A program made the position numbers and the translations under genes. This document shows positions 7,971 to 16,115 of a stretch of 17,668 nucleotides of DNA, piece after piece. Every line of letters starts with the position of its first letter. Within the stretch, counting starts at the first letter, position 1. Source of the DNA: Frankiales bacterium. GTDB lineage: Bacteria; Actinomycetota; Actinomycetes; Mycobacteriales; SCTD01. The stretch is taken from positions 1-17,668 of the forward strand of contig SCTD01000515.1 in NCBI GenBank assembly GCA_004299215.1, written 5' to 3'. The notes beneath the pieces were generated by a model. It was given only the letters and a program-made list of their open reading frames with translations. It did no database searches and was not told the DNA's origin.

Positions 7971-8347
7971 CTCGCGGTTCTCGCCGGCAGACGAGTGCCG
8001 AGCAAGGCGCGCTCTTCCCGTCCAGCGGCCCCAGCGATGAGGCCGCACCCAGGGCGGCTCGGATCCTCCAGATCACGCCCGCCGACCGACCGGCCGACCA
8101 AGGTCAACCAAGCTCTGTCGATCCGGCGAGTGCCTTCCTGACCGCGCTCGAGGTCATCGCCCGCTACGGCTGGGGGCGCACCAAGGGATACCGGATGCTG
8201 CGCTCCGAGGGGTTCCCCCGTCCCATCGGGGGCGACCGGTTCCGCCTCGACACACTGATCGCCTGGGAGAACGCGCAACTCGCCGCCGCCCGCCCGGCCA
8301 AGCCGGCGCCCAGCCTCCCTCCTCGCAAGCGCGTGCGCGCGAGCTGA
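7967..8347 (+). CDS. AlpA/MerR-like helix-turn-helix protein
   Basis: This 126-residue protein has a disordered, polar N-terminus (about 1-50). A winged-helix domain follows at about 55-105: ALEVIARYGWGRTKGYRMLR, then FPRPIGGDRFRLDTLIAWE. The pattern 'xxVIARYG.....YRMLRSEGFPRPI.....RLDTLIAWE' is that of AlpA-type phage and element regulators. They bind DNA and control integrase or excisionase, or act as directionality factors. The C-terminal tail is Pro/Arg-rich. GTG at 7967 or the adjacent GTG at 7964 can start it; 7967 gives the GTGA overlap with the preceding ORF. It ends 2 bp before the stop of the convergent integrase. With a second small HTH protein in the element, one may be the excision factor and the other a transcriptional regulator. 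Confidence 0.78.
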   Translation: MTRGSRRQTSAEQGALFPSSGPSDEAAPRAARILQITPADRPADQGQPSSVDPASAFLTALEVIARYGWGRTKGYRMLRSEGFPRPIGGDRFRLDTLIAWENAQLAAARPAKPAPSLPPRKRVRAS

Positions 8348-8349
8348 GG

Positions 8350-9765
8350 TCAGTAGTCCTCGAGCGCAGCTGTGACGTCAGCCAGCGCGTCCACTCCTGA
8401 GCGGACGTAGTGGTCGAGGACCGTCGCCAGCTTGTCGCCGAGCCACGCCGCGACGTCGGCCCAGTCCCGTCCGAGCTCATCGTGCCAGAAGCCGGCTGCG
8501 TGGTGCCGAAGGTTCCGGTACACGACGTGCTTCGGCCAGGCCTTGTCCTTGTCATGCGTCGCGAGCCATCGGCGCACCCTGTGCCAGCGGTCGTTGAACA
8601 ACTCGGACCGCGGAGGCAGTCCGGTGTCGGTGTCGACGAACAGCCACAGCTCGTCCTCGGGTGGGACCTCGTTCTCCCACCAGCGCTCCAGCGACCCGGC
8701 CAGTCGTCCTCGGCGGACGCGTTCCTCCGTCTGCGCCTTCGTCACCTGCTCGACCGAAGCGTCGGACGGCAGCCCGAACAGGTGAGCGCATCGGGGAAGC
8801 AGCTGCGCTCTCAAGGAGGCGGGCAGCGGCGCCTCGTGCACCAGGCCGTTCTTGACCGGACCGCGGAAGGCCTTCGCGTCGGCGAGGCGCGGCTGGGTCC
8901 AGGACCCGTTGACCGAGACCACACCCCGGTCGAAGAACACGTCGATCGCGCGAAGCCCAAGCTGCTCGCCGAGCCGCAAGCCGGCGTACCCCGCCACCCG
9001 GATCTGTGTTCCCAGCAGGGGGAGCCTGCGGAGCTCTTCGGGACCGTGCTGGCTCAGGTGCTCCGCGGCGGCGGCCATGGCGTCCACGTGACGACGGGAG
9101 GGTCGAAGGTCCGGCGGCACGTAGCCTCGGCCAGCACCCTGCAGGGTCTGCGGCCGTGGGAGCGTGAGTCCGTCCAGGGGATCGACGTCCCGGGGCAGCC
9201 AGCCCTCGCGCCAGGCCAGCTTCCGCATCGCTGCGAGGTCTTGGCGGATGTCCGCGAGCCGCCCGACCGACTTGACCCCGCGGGCCTTGGCGCCGTCGAT
9301 GACCTTCCGCGAGTGGGCCAGGCGCCACTGCGCCACGGGCACGTCACCCAGGACGGGTTCGATGTGGCGACGCAGCCGGTTCTCGCGCTGCTCGATCGTC
9401 CGGACGGCCTTCGCCTGGGCTCGGCTGTCTGCCAGATAGGCCTCAGCCAGAGCCTTGCCGGTGCGGCCGCGCTGCACGCTGGCGCGCACCGGTGTCGCCA
9501 CCATCGCGTCGAGCGCCTTCTCGACCTGACCGAAGATCCGGCGCGCCTCGGCTTCGGTCGGCGCCGTGCGTGCGGTCCATGTCCAGCCCTCGTCGGTCTG
9601 CTCCTTGAACGTGACGCGGTAGAGGCTGTACCTCCCCGCTGGGGCGTAGAGCGCTGCGCGCCACGAGCGCTGACCGCCGCTGTCGCGGGCCCTGCCGATC
9701 GCGATCCGGGTGCCTGCTTTGCTCACGGGGTCAGCAGCCCAGCGAGGAGATCCGGTGAACAGCAC
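8350..9765 (-). CDS. Tyrosine recombinase / site-specific integrase
   Basis: This protein of up to 471 residues would integrate and excise the element. The N-terminal part (about 1-110) looks like an arm-binding region, about 110-215 a core-binding domain ('TIEQRENRLRRHIEPVLGD'), and about 230-470 the catalytic domain. ArgI is Arg264 in GLRLGEQLGL, followed by a Lys-bearing hairpin (PVKNGLVHEAPLP). The second arginine is Arg420 in YRNLRHH, and the nucleophile is Tyr453 in VLDHYVR. Two usual histidines differ: the HxxR position is Arg417 and the LGH position is Asp444 (WLGDK). The gene is otherwise full length, so these may be subfamily traits and not damage. The start is uncertain: GTG 9765 or GTG 9726, neither with a strong ribosome site. 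It is convergent with the AlpA-like gene and divergent from the DUF255 gene. Confidence 0.9.
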   Translation of the reverse strand: MLFTGSPRWAADPVSKAGTRIAIGRARDSGGQRSWRAALYAPAGRYSLYRVTFKEQTDEGWTWTARTAPTEAEARRIFGQVEKALDAMVATPVRASVQRGRTGKALAEAYLADSRAQAKAVRTIEQRENRLRRHIEPVLGDVPVAQWRLAHSRKVIDGAKARGVKSVGRLADIRQDLAAMRKLAWREGWLPRDVDPLDGLTLPRPQTLQGAGRGYVPPDLRPSRRHVDAMAAAAEHLSQHGPEELRRLPLLGTQIRVAGYAGLRLGEQLGLRAIDVFFDRGVVSVNGSWTQPRLADAKAFRGPVKNGLVHEAPLPASLRAQLLPRCAHLFGLPSDASVEQVTKAQTEERVRRGRLAGSLERWWENEVPPEDELWLFVDTDTGLPPRSELFNDRWHRVRRWLATHDKDKAWPKHVVYRNLRHHAAGFWHDELGRDWADVAAWLGDKLATVLDHYVRSGVDALADVTAALEDY

Positions 9766-9824
9766 GGCACGATCCGACAGACGGCGGGCCGATCCGGGAG
9801 GTTGCAGCTCATCGTGGCAGCCAA

Positions 9825-9850
9825 ACTCATATGTCTAACTCGTATGTCTA
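9825..9850. repeat. Two tandem 13-bp repeats upstream of the integrase
   Basis: ACTCATATGTCTA is followed directly by ACTCGTATGTCTA, identical except for one base. On the integrase strand the unit reads TAGACATAYGAGT. The pair lies between the divergent starts of the integrase and the DUF255 gene. Tandem short repeats beside an integrase gene commonly serve as arm-type integrase or Xis sites, or as operators. The related string AGACATGTG occurs at 4063-4071 upstream of the relaxase, which may be coincidence. Confidence 0.6.
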
Positions 9851-9895
9851 GCCACCATAACAGACAGATGAGATCACTGGTAGGGAGTGTCAGGC

Positions 9896-11851
9896 ATGCC
9901 CAATCGACTGGCCGCTGAGGCGAGCCCGTACCTGCTCCAACACGCTCAGAATCCGGTCGAATGGTGGCCTTGGGGACCCGAGGCCTTCGCCGAGGCGGAG
10001 CGCTTAGACAGACCAGTTCTGCTGTCGATCGGCTACGCAGCGTGTCATTGGTGCCACGTCATGGCGCACGAGTCCTTCGAGGACGACGCCACGGCGGCGT
10101 ACATGAACGAGCACTACGTCAACGTCAAGGTCGACCGCGAGGAGCGGCCCGACGTCGACGCCGTCTACATGGAGGCGGTCCAGGCGATGACCGGCCACGG
10201 CGGCTGGCCGATGACGAGCTTCCTCACCGCCAAGGGCGAGCCGTTCTTCTGCGGGACCTACTGGCCGCTCGAGCGCAGGCACGGGATGCCGAGCTTCCGC
10301 GAGGTGCTGCAGTCGGTCTCGGAGGCGTGGCGGACGCGGCGCGACGAGGTGGAGGCCGCCGGCGCCGAGGTCGTGCAGCGGCTCTCGCGCCCGCCGGGCG
10401 GGCCGACCGCCGAGGTCACGCCGGAGCTGCTCGATGCTGCCTACGCCAACCTCAAGGCGTCCTACGACGGGGTGCACGGGGGGTTCGGCGACGCCCCGAA
10501 GTTCCCGCCGTCGATGGTGCTCGAGTTCCTGCTCCGGCACTCCGCGCGCACCGGTCACGGGCTCGAGCTGGTCGAGCACACCTGCCGCACGATGGCCGCC
10601 GGCGGGATGTACGACCAGCTGGCCGGCGGCTTCGCCCGCTACTCCGTCGACGCCCAGTGGGTCGTCCCGCACTTCGAGAAGATGCTGTACGACAACGCGC
10701 TCCTGCTGCGCGTCTACACCCACCTGTGGCGGGCCACCGGGGCGGACAGTGCCCGCCGGGTCGCGATCGAGACCGCCGACTTCCTGCTGCGCGACCTGCG
10801 CACCGAGCAGGGCGGCTTCGCCTCCGCCCTGGACGCCGACACCGACGGCGAGGAAGGGCTGACCTACGTCTGGACGCCGGCCCAGCTGGTGGACGCGCTC
10901 GGGGAGGAGGACGGCCGCTGGGCGATCGCGCAGTTCGACGTGACGGAGAAGGGCACCTTCGAGCACGGCTCCTCCGTCCTGCAGCGCCTCGCCGAGCCGG
11001 ACGACCCGGACCGCTACGAGCGGGTGCGCGCCCGGCTGCTCGAGGTGCGGGCAGCGCGGCCTCAGCCGGCCCGGGACGACAAGGTGGTCGCCGCCTGGAA
11101 CGGGCTGGCCATCGCCGCCCTGGCCGAGGCGGGCGTGCTGCTCGACCGGCCGGACTACGTGGCGGCCGCAGACCGCTGCGCCGACCTGCTCCGCGACCTG
11201 CACTGGGACGTCGCCGGCCAGCGGCTGCTGCGCACCTCCATCGACGGCCGGGCCGGACGCAACGCCGCGGTGCTCGAGGACTACGCCGACCTCGCCGAGG
11301 GCCTGCTCGCGCTGCACTCCGCCACCGGCGACCCCGGCCGGCTCGACGGCGCCAAGCACCTGCTCCGCATCGTCCTGGAGCACTTCGGCGACGGGCACGG
11401 CGGCTTCTACGACACCGCCGACGACGCCGAGCAGCTGGTCCGGCGGCCGCAGGACCCGACCGACAACGCCACGCCCAGCGGCCTGGCGGCCGCGGCCGGG
11501 GCGCTGCTCACGTACGCCGCCATGACGGGCAGCGCCACGCACCGGGAGGCGGCCGAGCGGGCTCTCACGACCGTCGCCCCGCTCATGGGCCGGCACGCTC
11601 GCTTCGCCGGCTGGGCGGCCGCGGTGGCCGAGGCGCTGGTCGCCGGACCGGCCGAGGTGGTCGTCCTGGACCGGCCGGACCTGCTCGAGGTGGCCTACCG
11701 GGCGACCAGCCCCGGAGCCGTCGTGGTGACCGGCGGCCCGCTGGCCGAGGGACGCGAGCCAGGCGCGGCGTACGTCTGCCGCGGCTTCGTCTGCGAGCTG
11801 CCCACCACGGACCCGGCGCGACTCCGCGAGCAGCTGGGGGTGCGCGGCTGA
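9896..11851 (+). CDS. DUF255 / thioredoxin-domain protein (YyaL/SPATA20 family)
   Basis: This 651-residue protein is the full family length. It opens MPNRLAAEASPYLLQHAQNP followed by VEWWPWG, the hallmark N-terminus. A thioredoxin-like fold covers about 1-165 with Cys50-His-Trp-Cys53 in AACHWCHVM, then KVDREERPDVDAVYM and GGWPMTSFLT. The rest is an (alpha/alpha)-barrel like N-acylglucosamine epimerases, with WVVPHFEKMLYDNA and DDKVVAAWNGLAIAAL. The biochemical role is unsettled; a redox or carbohydrate-related function has been suggested for the family. The ATG at 9896 is chosen for the family N-terminus and AGGGAG 8 nt upstream; a GTG three codons earlier is less likely. Mycobacterial Rv1084 belongs to this family and also lies near a hemolysin III gene. 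The mobile element ends just upstream, so its native promoter may have been displaced. Confidence 0.9.
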   Translation: MPNRLAAEASPYLLQHAQNPVEWWPWGPEAFAEAERLDRPVLLSIGYAACHWCHVMAHESFEDDATAAYMNEHYVNVKVDREERPDVDAVYMEAVQAMTGHGGWPMTSFLTAKGEPFFCGTYWPLERRHGMPSFREVLQSVSEAWRTRRDEVEAAGAEVVQRLSRPPGGPTAEVTPELLDAAYANLKASYDGVHGGFGDAPKFPPSMVLEFLLRHSARTGHGLELVEHTCRTMAAGGMYDQLAGGFARYSVDAQWVVPHFEKMLYDNALLLRVYTHLWRATGADSARRVAIETADFLLRDLRTEQGGFASALDADTDGEEGLTYVWTPAQLVDALGEEDGRWAIAQFDVTEKGTFEHGSSVLQRLAEPDDPDRYERVRARLLEVRAARPQPARDDKVVAAWNGLAIAALAEAGVLLDRPDYVAAADRCADLLRDLHWDVAGQRLLRTSIDGRAGRNAAVLEDYADLAEGLLALHSATGDPGRLDGAKHLLRIVLEHFGDGHGGFYDTADDAEQLVRRPQDPTDNATPSGLAAAAGALLTYAAMTGSATHREAAERALTTVAPLMGRHARFAGWAAAVAEALVAGPAEVVVLDRPDLLEVAYRATSPGAVVVTGGPLAEGREPGAAYVCRGFVCELPTTDPARLREQLGVRG

Positions 11852-11929
11852 CCCCTTGACGAGGCCGCCCGCGCGGCAGCGGAGGACGGCCGGCTGCGCC
11901 GCTTCCGGGAGGAGACCCGCGAGGCCCGG

Positions 11930-12226
11930 ATGCGGATCGCCCGCGAGGCCGAGCACCGGTTCGAGCGCAAGGTCGCCTGGGGCGCCCAGGTGGGCGGCAC
12001 CCGCCAGGTGTGGACGAACCTGTCGGTCCCGGTGATGACCCGGCTGCGCCAGCGCGAGCGGATGGTCCTCGACACGCTCGTGGACAGCGGCGTGGCGCGC
12101 AGCCGGTCGGACGCGCTCGCGTGGTGCGTGCGGCTGGTGGGGCGCAACACCGAGGAGTGGCTCGGCGAGCTCCGCACCGCGATGGAGTCGGTCGAGCGGG
12201 TCCGTGCGGCGGGACCTGCGGTCTAG
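11930..12226 (+). CDS. Small ribbon-helix-helix-like conserved protein (5' end unclear)
   Basis: From ATG 11930 the product has 98 residues. Residues about 25-70 fit a ribbon-helix-helix fold: a strand around QVWTNLSVPV, helix A RQRERMVLDTLVDSG, a turn ARSRSDA and helix B ALAWCVRLV. This suggests a DNA-binding regulator, though no partner or target is visible. The 26 codons before the ATG, back to the DUF255 stop at 11849-11851, stay open in the same frame and look coding: 24 of 26 end in G or C, and the peptide is charged and helical (EDGRLRRFREETREAR). They contain no ATG, GTG or TTG. The annotated start is therefore the first available one, with GCGAGG 5 nt upstream, and not a confident one. 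The native start may be lost or unusual. Confidence 0.65.
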   Translation: MRIAREAEHRFERKVAWGAQVGGTRQVWTNLSVPVMTRLRQRERMVLDTLVDSGVARSRSDALAWCVRLVGRNTEEWLGELRTAMESVERVRAAGPAV

Positions 12227-12324
12227 ACGTCAAGGAACCCGCGCAGCACGTCGAAACGTTCTGTGGACGGGTCCGGACCGTCTCTGATCAGCGGCCCGGG
12301 CCCGCTCCCACGCTCGGCGAGGGC

Positions 12325-13014
12325 TCAGGCCGCGCCGTACGTCGCGAACGACACCGCGACGTAGTGGACGACGAACGCCGCCAGCGTCAGCGCGTGGAAC
12401 ACCTCGTGGAAGCCGAACCAGCGGGGTGACGGGTTGGGGCGGCGGGTCGCGTACACGACCGCTCCCAGGCTGTAGAAGAGCCCGCCGGCGAGCAGCAGCA
12501 GCACGACGGCCACGCCGCCGGCCGTCCACAGCTGCGGCATCACGCCGATCGCGACCCACCCGAGCGCCAGGTAGAGCCCGACGAACAGCCAGCGGGCCGG
12601 CCGGCGGACGGCGTTGCGCAGCACCACTCCCGCGAGCGCGCCGCCCCAGACCAGCCCGAAGACGACCCAGCGCGCGGTGCCCTCGAGCAGCAGCAGCGCG
12701 AACGGCGTGTAGGTGCCGGCGATGAGGATGAAGATCATCGAGTGGTCGAGGCGCTTCATCACCTCGTACGACCGGCCGGTCCACGAGCCGCGGTGGTAGG
12801 CGGCGGAGGTGCCGAACAGCATCGCGACCGACAGCGCGTAGACCAGCGCCGCCGCCCGCGCGCGCCCGGCGTCGGCCAGGCAGACCAGCGCGGTCCCGGT
12901 CACGAGGGAGATGGCGAACGCGGCCTCGTGGAGCACCCCCCGCAAACGTGGCTTCAGGGCCTCCGCCAGCTCGTGCACCTTGGCTTCCACCCTGGCTTCT
13001 ACGGCTTCCTTCAC
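12325..13014 (-). CDS. Hemolysin III / PAQR-family membrane protein
   Basis: This 229-residue protein starts with a short amphipathic helix (1-25) and then has about seven membrane helices. The conserved metal-site residues of the PAQR/hemolysin III family are visible: His74 in AAYHRGSW, Asp90-His91 in RLDHSMIFI, and His203/His207 in FHEVFHALTL. 'AGTYTPF' (99-105) is another family mark. Members are integral membrane proteins proposed to be metal-dependent hydrolases. Toxin activity is not implied, and the physiological role is unknown. The start is GTG at 13014, with AGGAG 4 nt upstream; longer upstream frames are non-coding in character. It is divergent from pckG, and its stop faces the end of the small RHH-like gene about 98 bp away. 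In M. tuberculosis the homologue Rv1085c lies between a DUF255 gene and a cis-prenyltransferase, as here. Confidence 0.92.
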   Translation of the reverse strand: MKEAVEARVEAKVHELAEALKPRLRGVLHEAAFAISLVTGTALVCLADAGRARAAALVYALSVAMLFGTSAAYHRGSWTGRSYEVMKRLDHSMIFILIAGTYTPFALLLLEGTARWVVFGLVWGGALAGVVLRNAVRRPARWLFVGLYLALGWVAIGVMPQLWTAGGVAVVLLLLAGGLFYSLGAVVYATRRPNPSPRWFGFHEVFHALTLAAFVVHYVAVSFATYGAA

Positions 13015-13157
13015 ATGTCTCCTGCGTACTGCTCGGGTGCGAGATCTCACAGATGCGGGCACGAGTCCCACGGGTAGCATCCCCCTTACTCGTCCGGACA
13101 GGAAACCCGCGCCTGCATGGCCCCCCTGTCGCGGAGCACCTCGACGGAGAGGCAGAC
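13015..13157. promoter_or_regulatory. Divergent promoter region of hemolysin III and pckG
   Basis: This 143-bp gap separates two divergent genes and must hold both promoters. A possible -10 for pckG is TAGCAT at 13075-13080, about 77 bp before the ATG, but no good -35 lies 16-18 bp upstream of it. GGAGAGG at 13146-13152 is the pckG ribosome site. Confidence 0.35.
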
Positions 13158-14984
<1,827 letters not shown>

Positions 14985-15003
14985 CCGGCCGTACGACCTC
15001 GAG

Positions 15004-15055
15004 AGCCCTGGCTCACCTGATCCAGCGGGCCGACGTCGCGATGTCGCCCAGGGCT
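15004..15055 (+). terminator. Possible terminator hairpin after pckG
   Basis: AGCCCTGG (15004-15011) and CCAGGGCT (15048-15055) are perfect 8-bp arms 20 bp after the pckG stop, followed by a pyrimidine run (TCCTCCTCTCCC). The 36-nt loop is long and holds weak internal pairing (CGACGTCGCGATGTCG), so the stem is plausible but not certain. Confidence 0.4.
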
Positions 15056-15148
15056 TCCTCCTCTCCCGTCCGCTCGCGCCCGAGCTGGTGCCGAGCGTCC
15101 TCGCGCGCACGCCGTCGCTCGCGGCTCAGACCGGGATAGGGTCCGCCC

Positions 15149-15922
15149 GTGGGTCTGCGGGACGTCGTCTACGCCGCGTACGAGCGTCGGCTCGCGCGCG
15201 GGCTCGAGCGGTCGCACGCTGTCGTGCCGCGGCACGTGGGGGTCATCCTCGACGGCAACCGCCGCTGGGCCCGCGCCGCAGGTGCGCGCACCGTCTCCGA
15301 GGGGCACCAGCGCGGCGCCGACAAGATCGTCGACCTGCTGCGCTGGTGCGACGACGCCGGTGTCGAGCTGGTCACGCTGTGGCTGCTGTCCACCGACAAC
15401 CTCACCCGCCCGGCGTCCGAGCTGGAGCCGCTGCTGCGGATCATCGAGGGTGTCGTCGCCGACCTGGCCGCGCCGCAGAACCGATGGACGATGCGCGTCG
15501 TCGGCGCGCTCGACCTGCTGCCCGACGAGACCGCCCGCCGGCTGAAGGAGTCGACGGCGGGCACGGAGGGCCGCCCGGGCGTGACGGTCAACGTCGCCGT
15601 CGGCTACGGCGGCCGGCGCGAGATCGCCGACGCCGTCCGCTCGATGCTGCAGGCGCACGCCGCCGAGGGGCGGTCGATCGAGGAGGTGGCCGAGCTGCTC
15701 GACGTCGAGCACATCTCCGAGCACCTCTACACCCGCGGTCAGCCCGACCCCGACCTGGTCATCCGTACCAGCGGTGAGCAGCGGCTCGGCGGCTTCCTGC
15801 TCTGGCAGAGCGCGCACAGCGAGTTCTACTTCTGCGAGGCGTACTGGCCCGACTTCCGCCGGGTCGACTTCCTACGGGCGCTGCGTGACTACGCCGCCCG
15901 GCAGCGCCGCTTCGGCACCTGA
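15149..15922 (+). CDS. Short-chain cis-prenyltransferase (Z-isoprenyl diphosphate synthase, Rv1086-like)
   Basis: This 257-residue enzyme condenses isopentenyl diphosphate with an allylic diphosphate in cis. The catalytic Asp35 lies in HVGVILDGNRRWAR. The product-end signature is Arg206-Thr-Ser-Gly-Glu210 in LVIRTSGEQRL, then FLLWQSAHSEFYF with the Mg-ligand Glu225. 'DGNRRWA' in place of the 'DGNGRWA' of undecaprenyl-PP synthases, the N-terminal 'YERRLARGLE' and 'NVAVGYGGRREI' all resemble mycobacterial Rv1086, which makes omega,E,Z-farnesyl diphosphate used toward polyprenyl phosphates. Assignment to the short-chain class rests on that likeness; chain length is not proven. The GTG at 15149 is the natural family start, although the upstream ribosome site is weak. 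It precedes the phoH region in the same direction with a 103-bp gap before a leader ORF. Confidence 0.92.
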   Translation: MGLRDVVYAAYERRLARGLERSHAVVPRHVGVILDGNRRWARAAGARTVSEGHQRGADKIVDLLRWCDDAGVELVTLWLLSTDNLTRPASELEPLLRIIEGVVADLAAPQNRWTMRVVGALDLLPDETARRLKESTAGTEGRPGVTVNVAVGYGGRREIADAVRSMLQAHAAEGRSIEEVAELLDVEHISEHLYTRGQPDPDLVIRTSGEQRLGGFLLWQSAHSEFYFCEAYWPDFRRVDFLRALRDYAARQRRFGT

Positions 15923-16025
15923 ACGTCACCCTGCGTCGTACGGCGTGGCGCGGGCCCCCGGGGTCGGGCGCGTCCTACCGTCCCTTCCCAGCGGCCGGCA
16001 GACCGTCAGCCGCTCGGGAGGCCCG

Positions 16026-16115
16026 ATGTGCGCACCTGCACGCGAAGGGGCCGGCGCCCGGCCTCGCGGCCCGGTCCCGGTCCGAGCAGGCAGGCGCGCC
16101 GGGAGTCCCTCGTGA
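16026..16115 (+). CDS. 29-residue leader ORF overlapping the phoH start
   Basis: An ATG at 16026 has GGGAGG 4 nt upstream, a strong ribosome site. The frame encodes 29 residues (MCAPAREGAG..., rich in Ala, Gly, Pro and Arg) and stops with TGA at 16113-16115, overlapping the phoH GTG as GTGA. In mycobacteria a small gene (phoAT) overlaps phoH2 in the same way, which is a precedent, but I see no sequence likeness that proves homology. Third-position GC is about 72%, lower than in phoH. It may be a coupled leader or a chance frame. Confidence 0.4.
   Translation: MCAPAREGAGARPRGPVPVRAGRRAGSPS

Larger units (their letters stand above)
4069..9850. mobile_element. Compact integrative mobilizable element (relaxase, Xis-like, AlpA-like, integrase)
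   Basis: The block holds a MobF relaxase-helicase, two small HTH proteins, a 41-residue ORF and a tyrosine integrase. The left gene belongs to the cell surface, and the right one (DUF255) is a conserved chromosomal gene. There is no coupling ATPase, T4SS gene, TraSA/FtsK translocase, replication initiator or evident cargo. It can plausibly excise and integrate by itself and nick its own oriT, but would need the conjugation channel of another element. The coordinates given are the outermost element-like signals (hairpin upstream of the relaxase, tandem repeat upstream of the integrase). The true ends lie somewhere in 3781-4133 and 9766-9895. No tRNA gene marks an att site. Confidence 0.75.

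Noticed and set aside
8410..9918. 502-residue plus-strand frame opposite the integrase
   Set aside because: The minus frame contains the integrase motifs; the plus frame reads as antisense and would run past the DUF255 start.
10004..11956. 650-residue minus-strand frame opposite the DUF255 gene
   Set aside because: Shadow of a conserved gene with catalytic motifs; the product is low-complexity and family-less.
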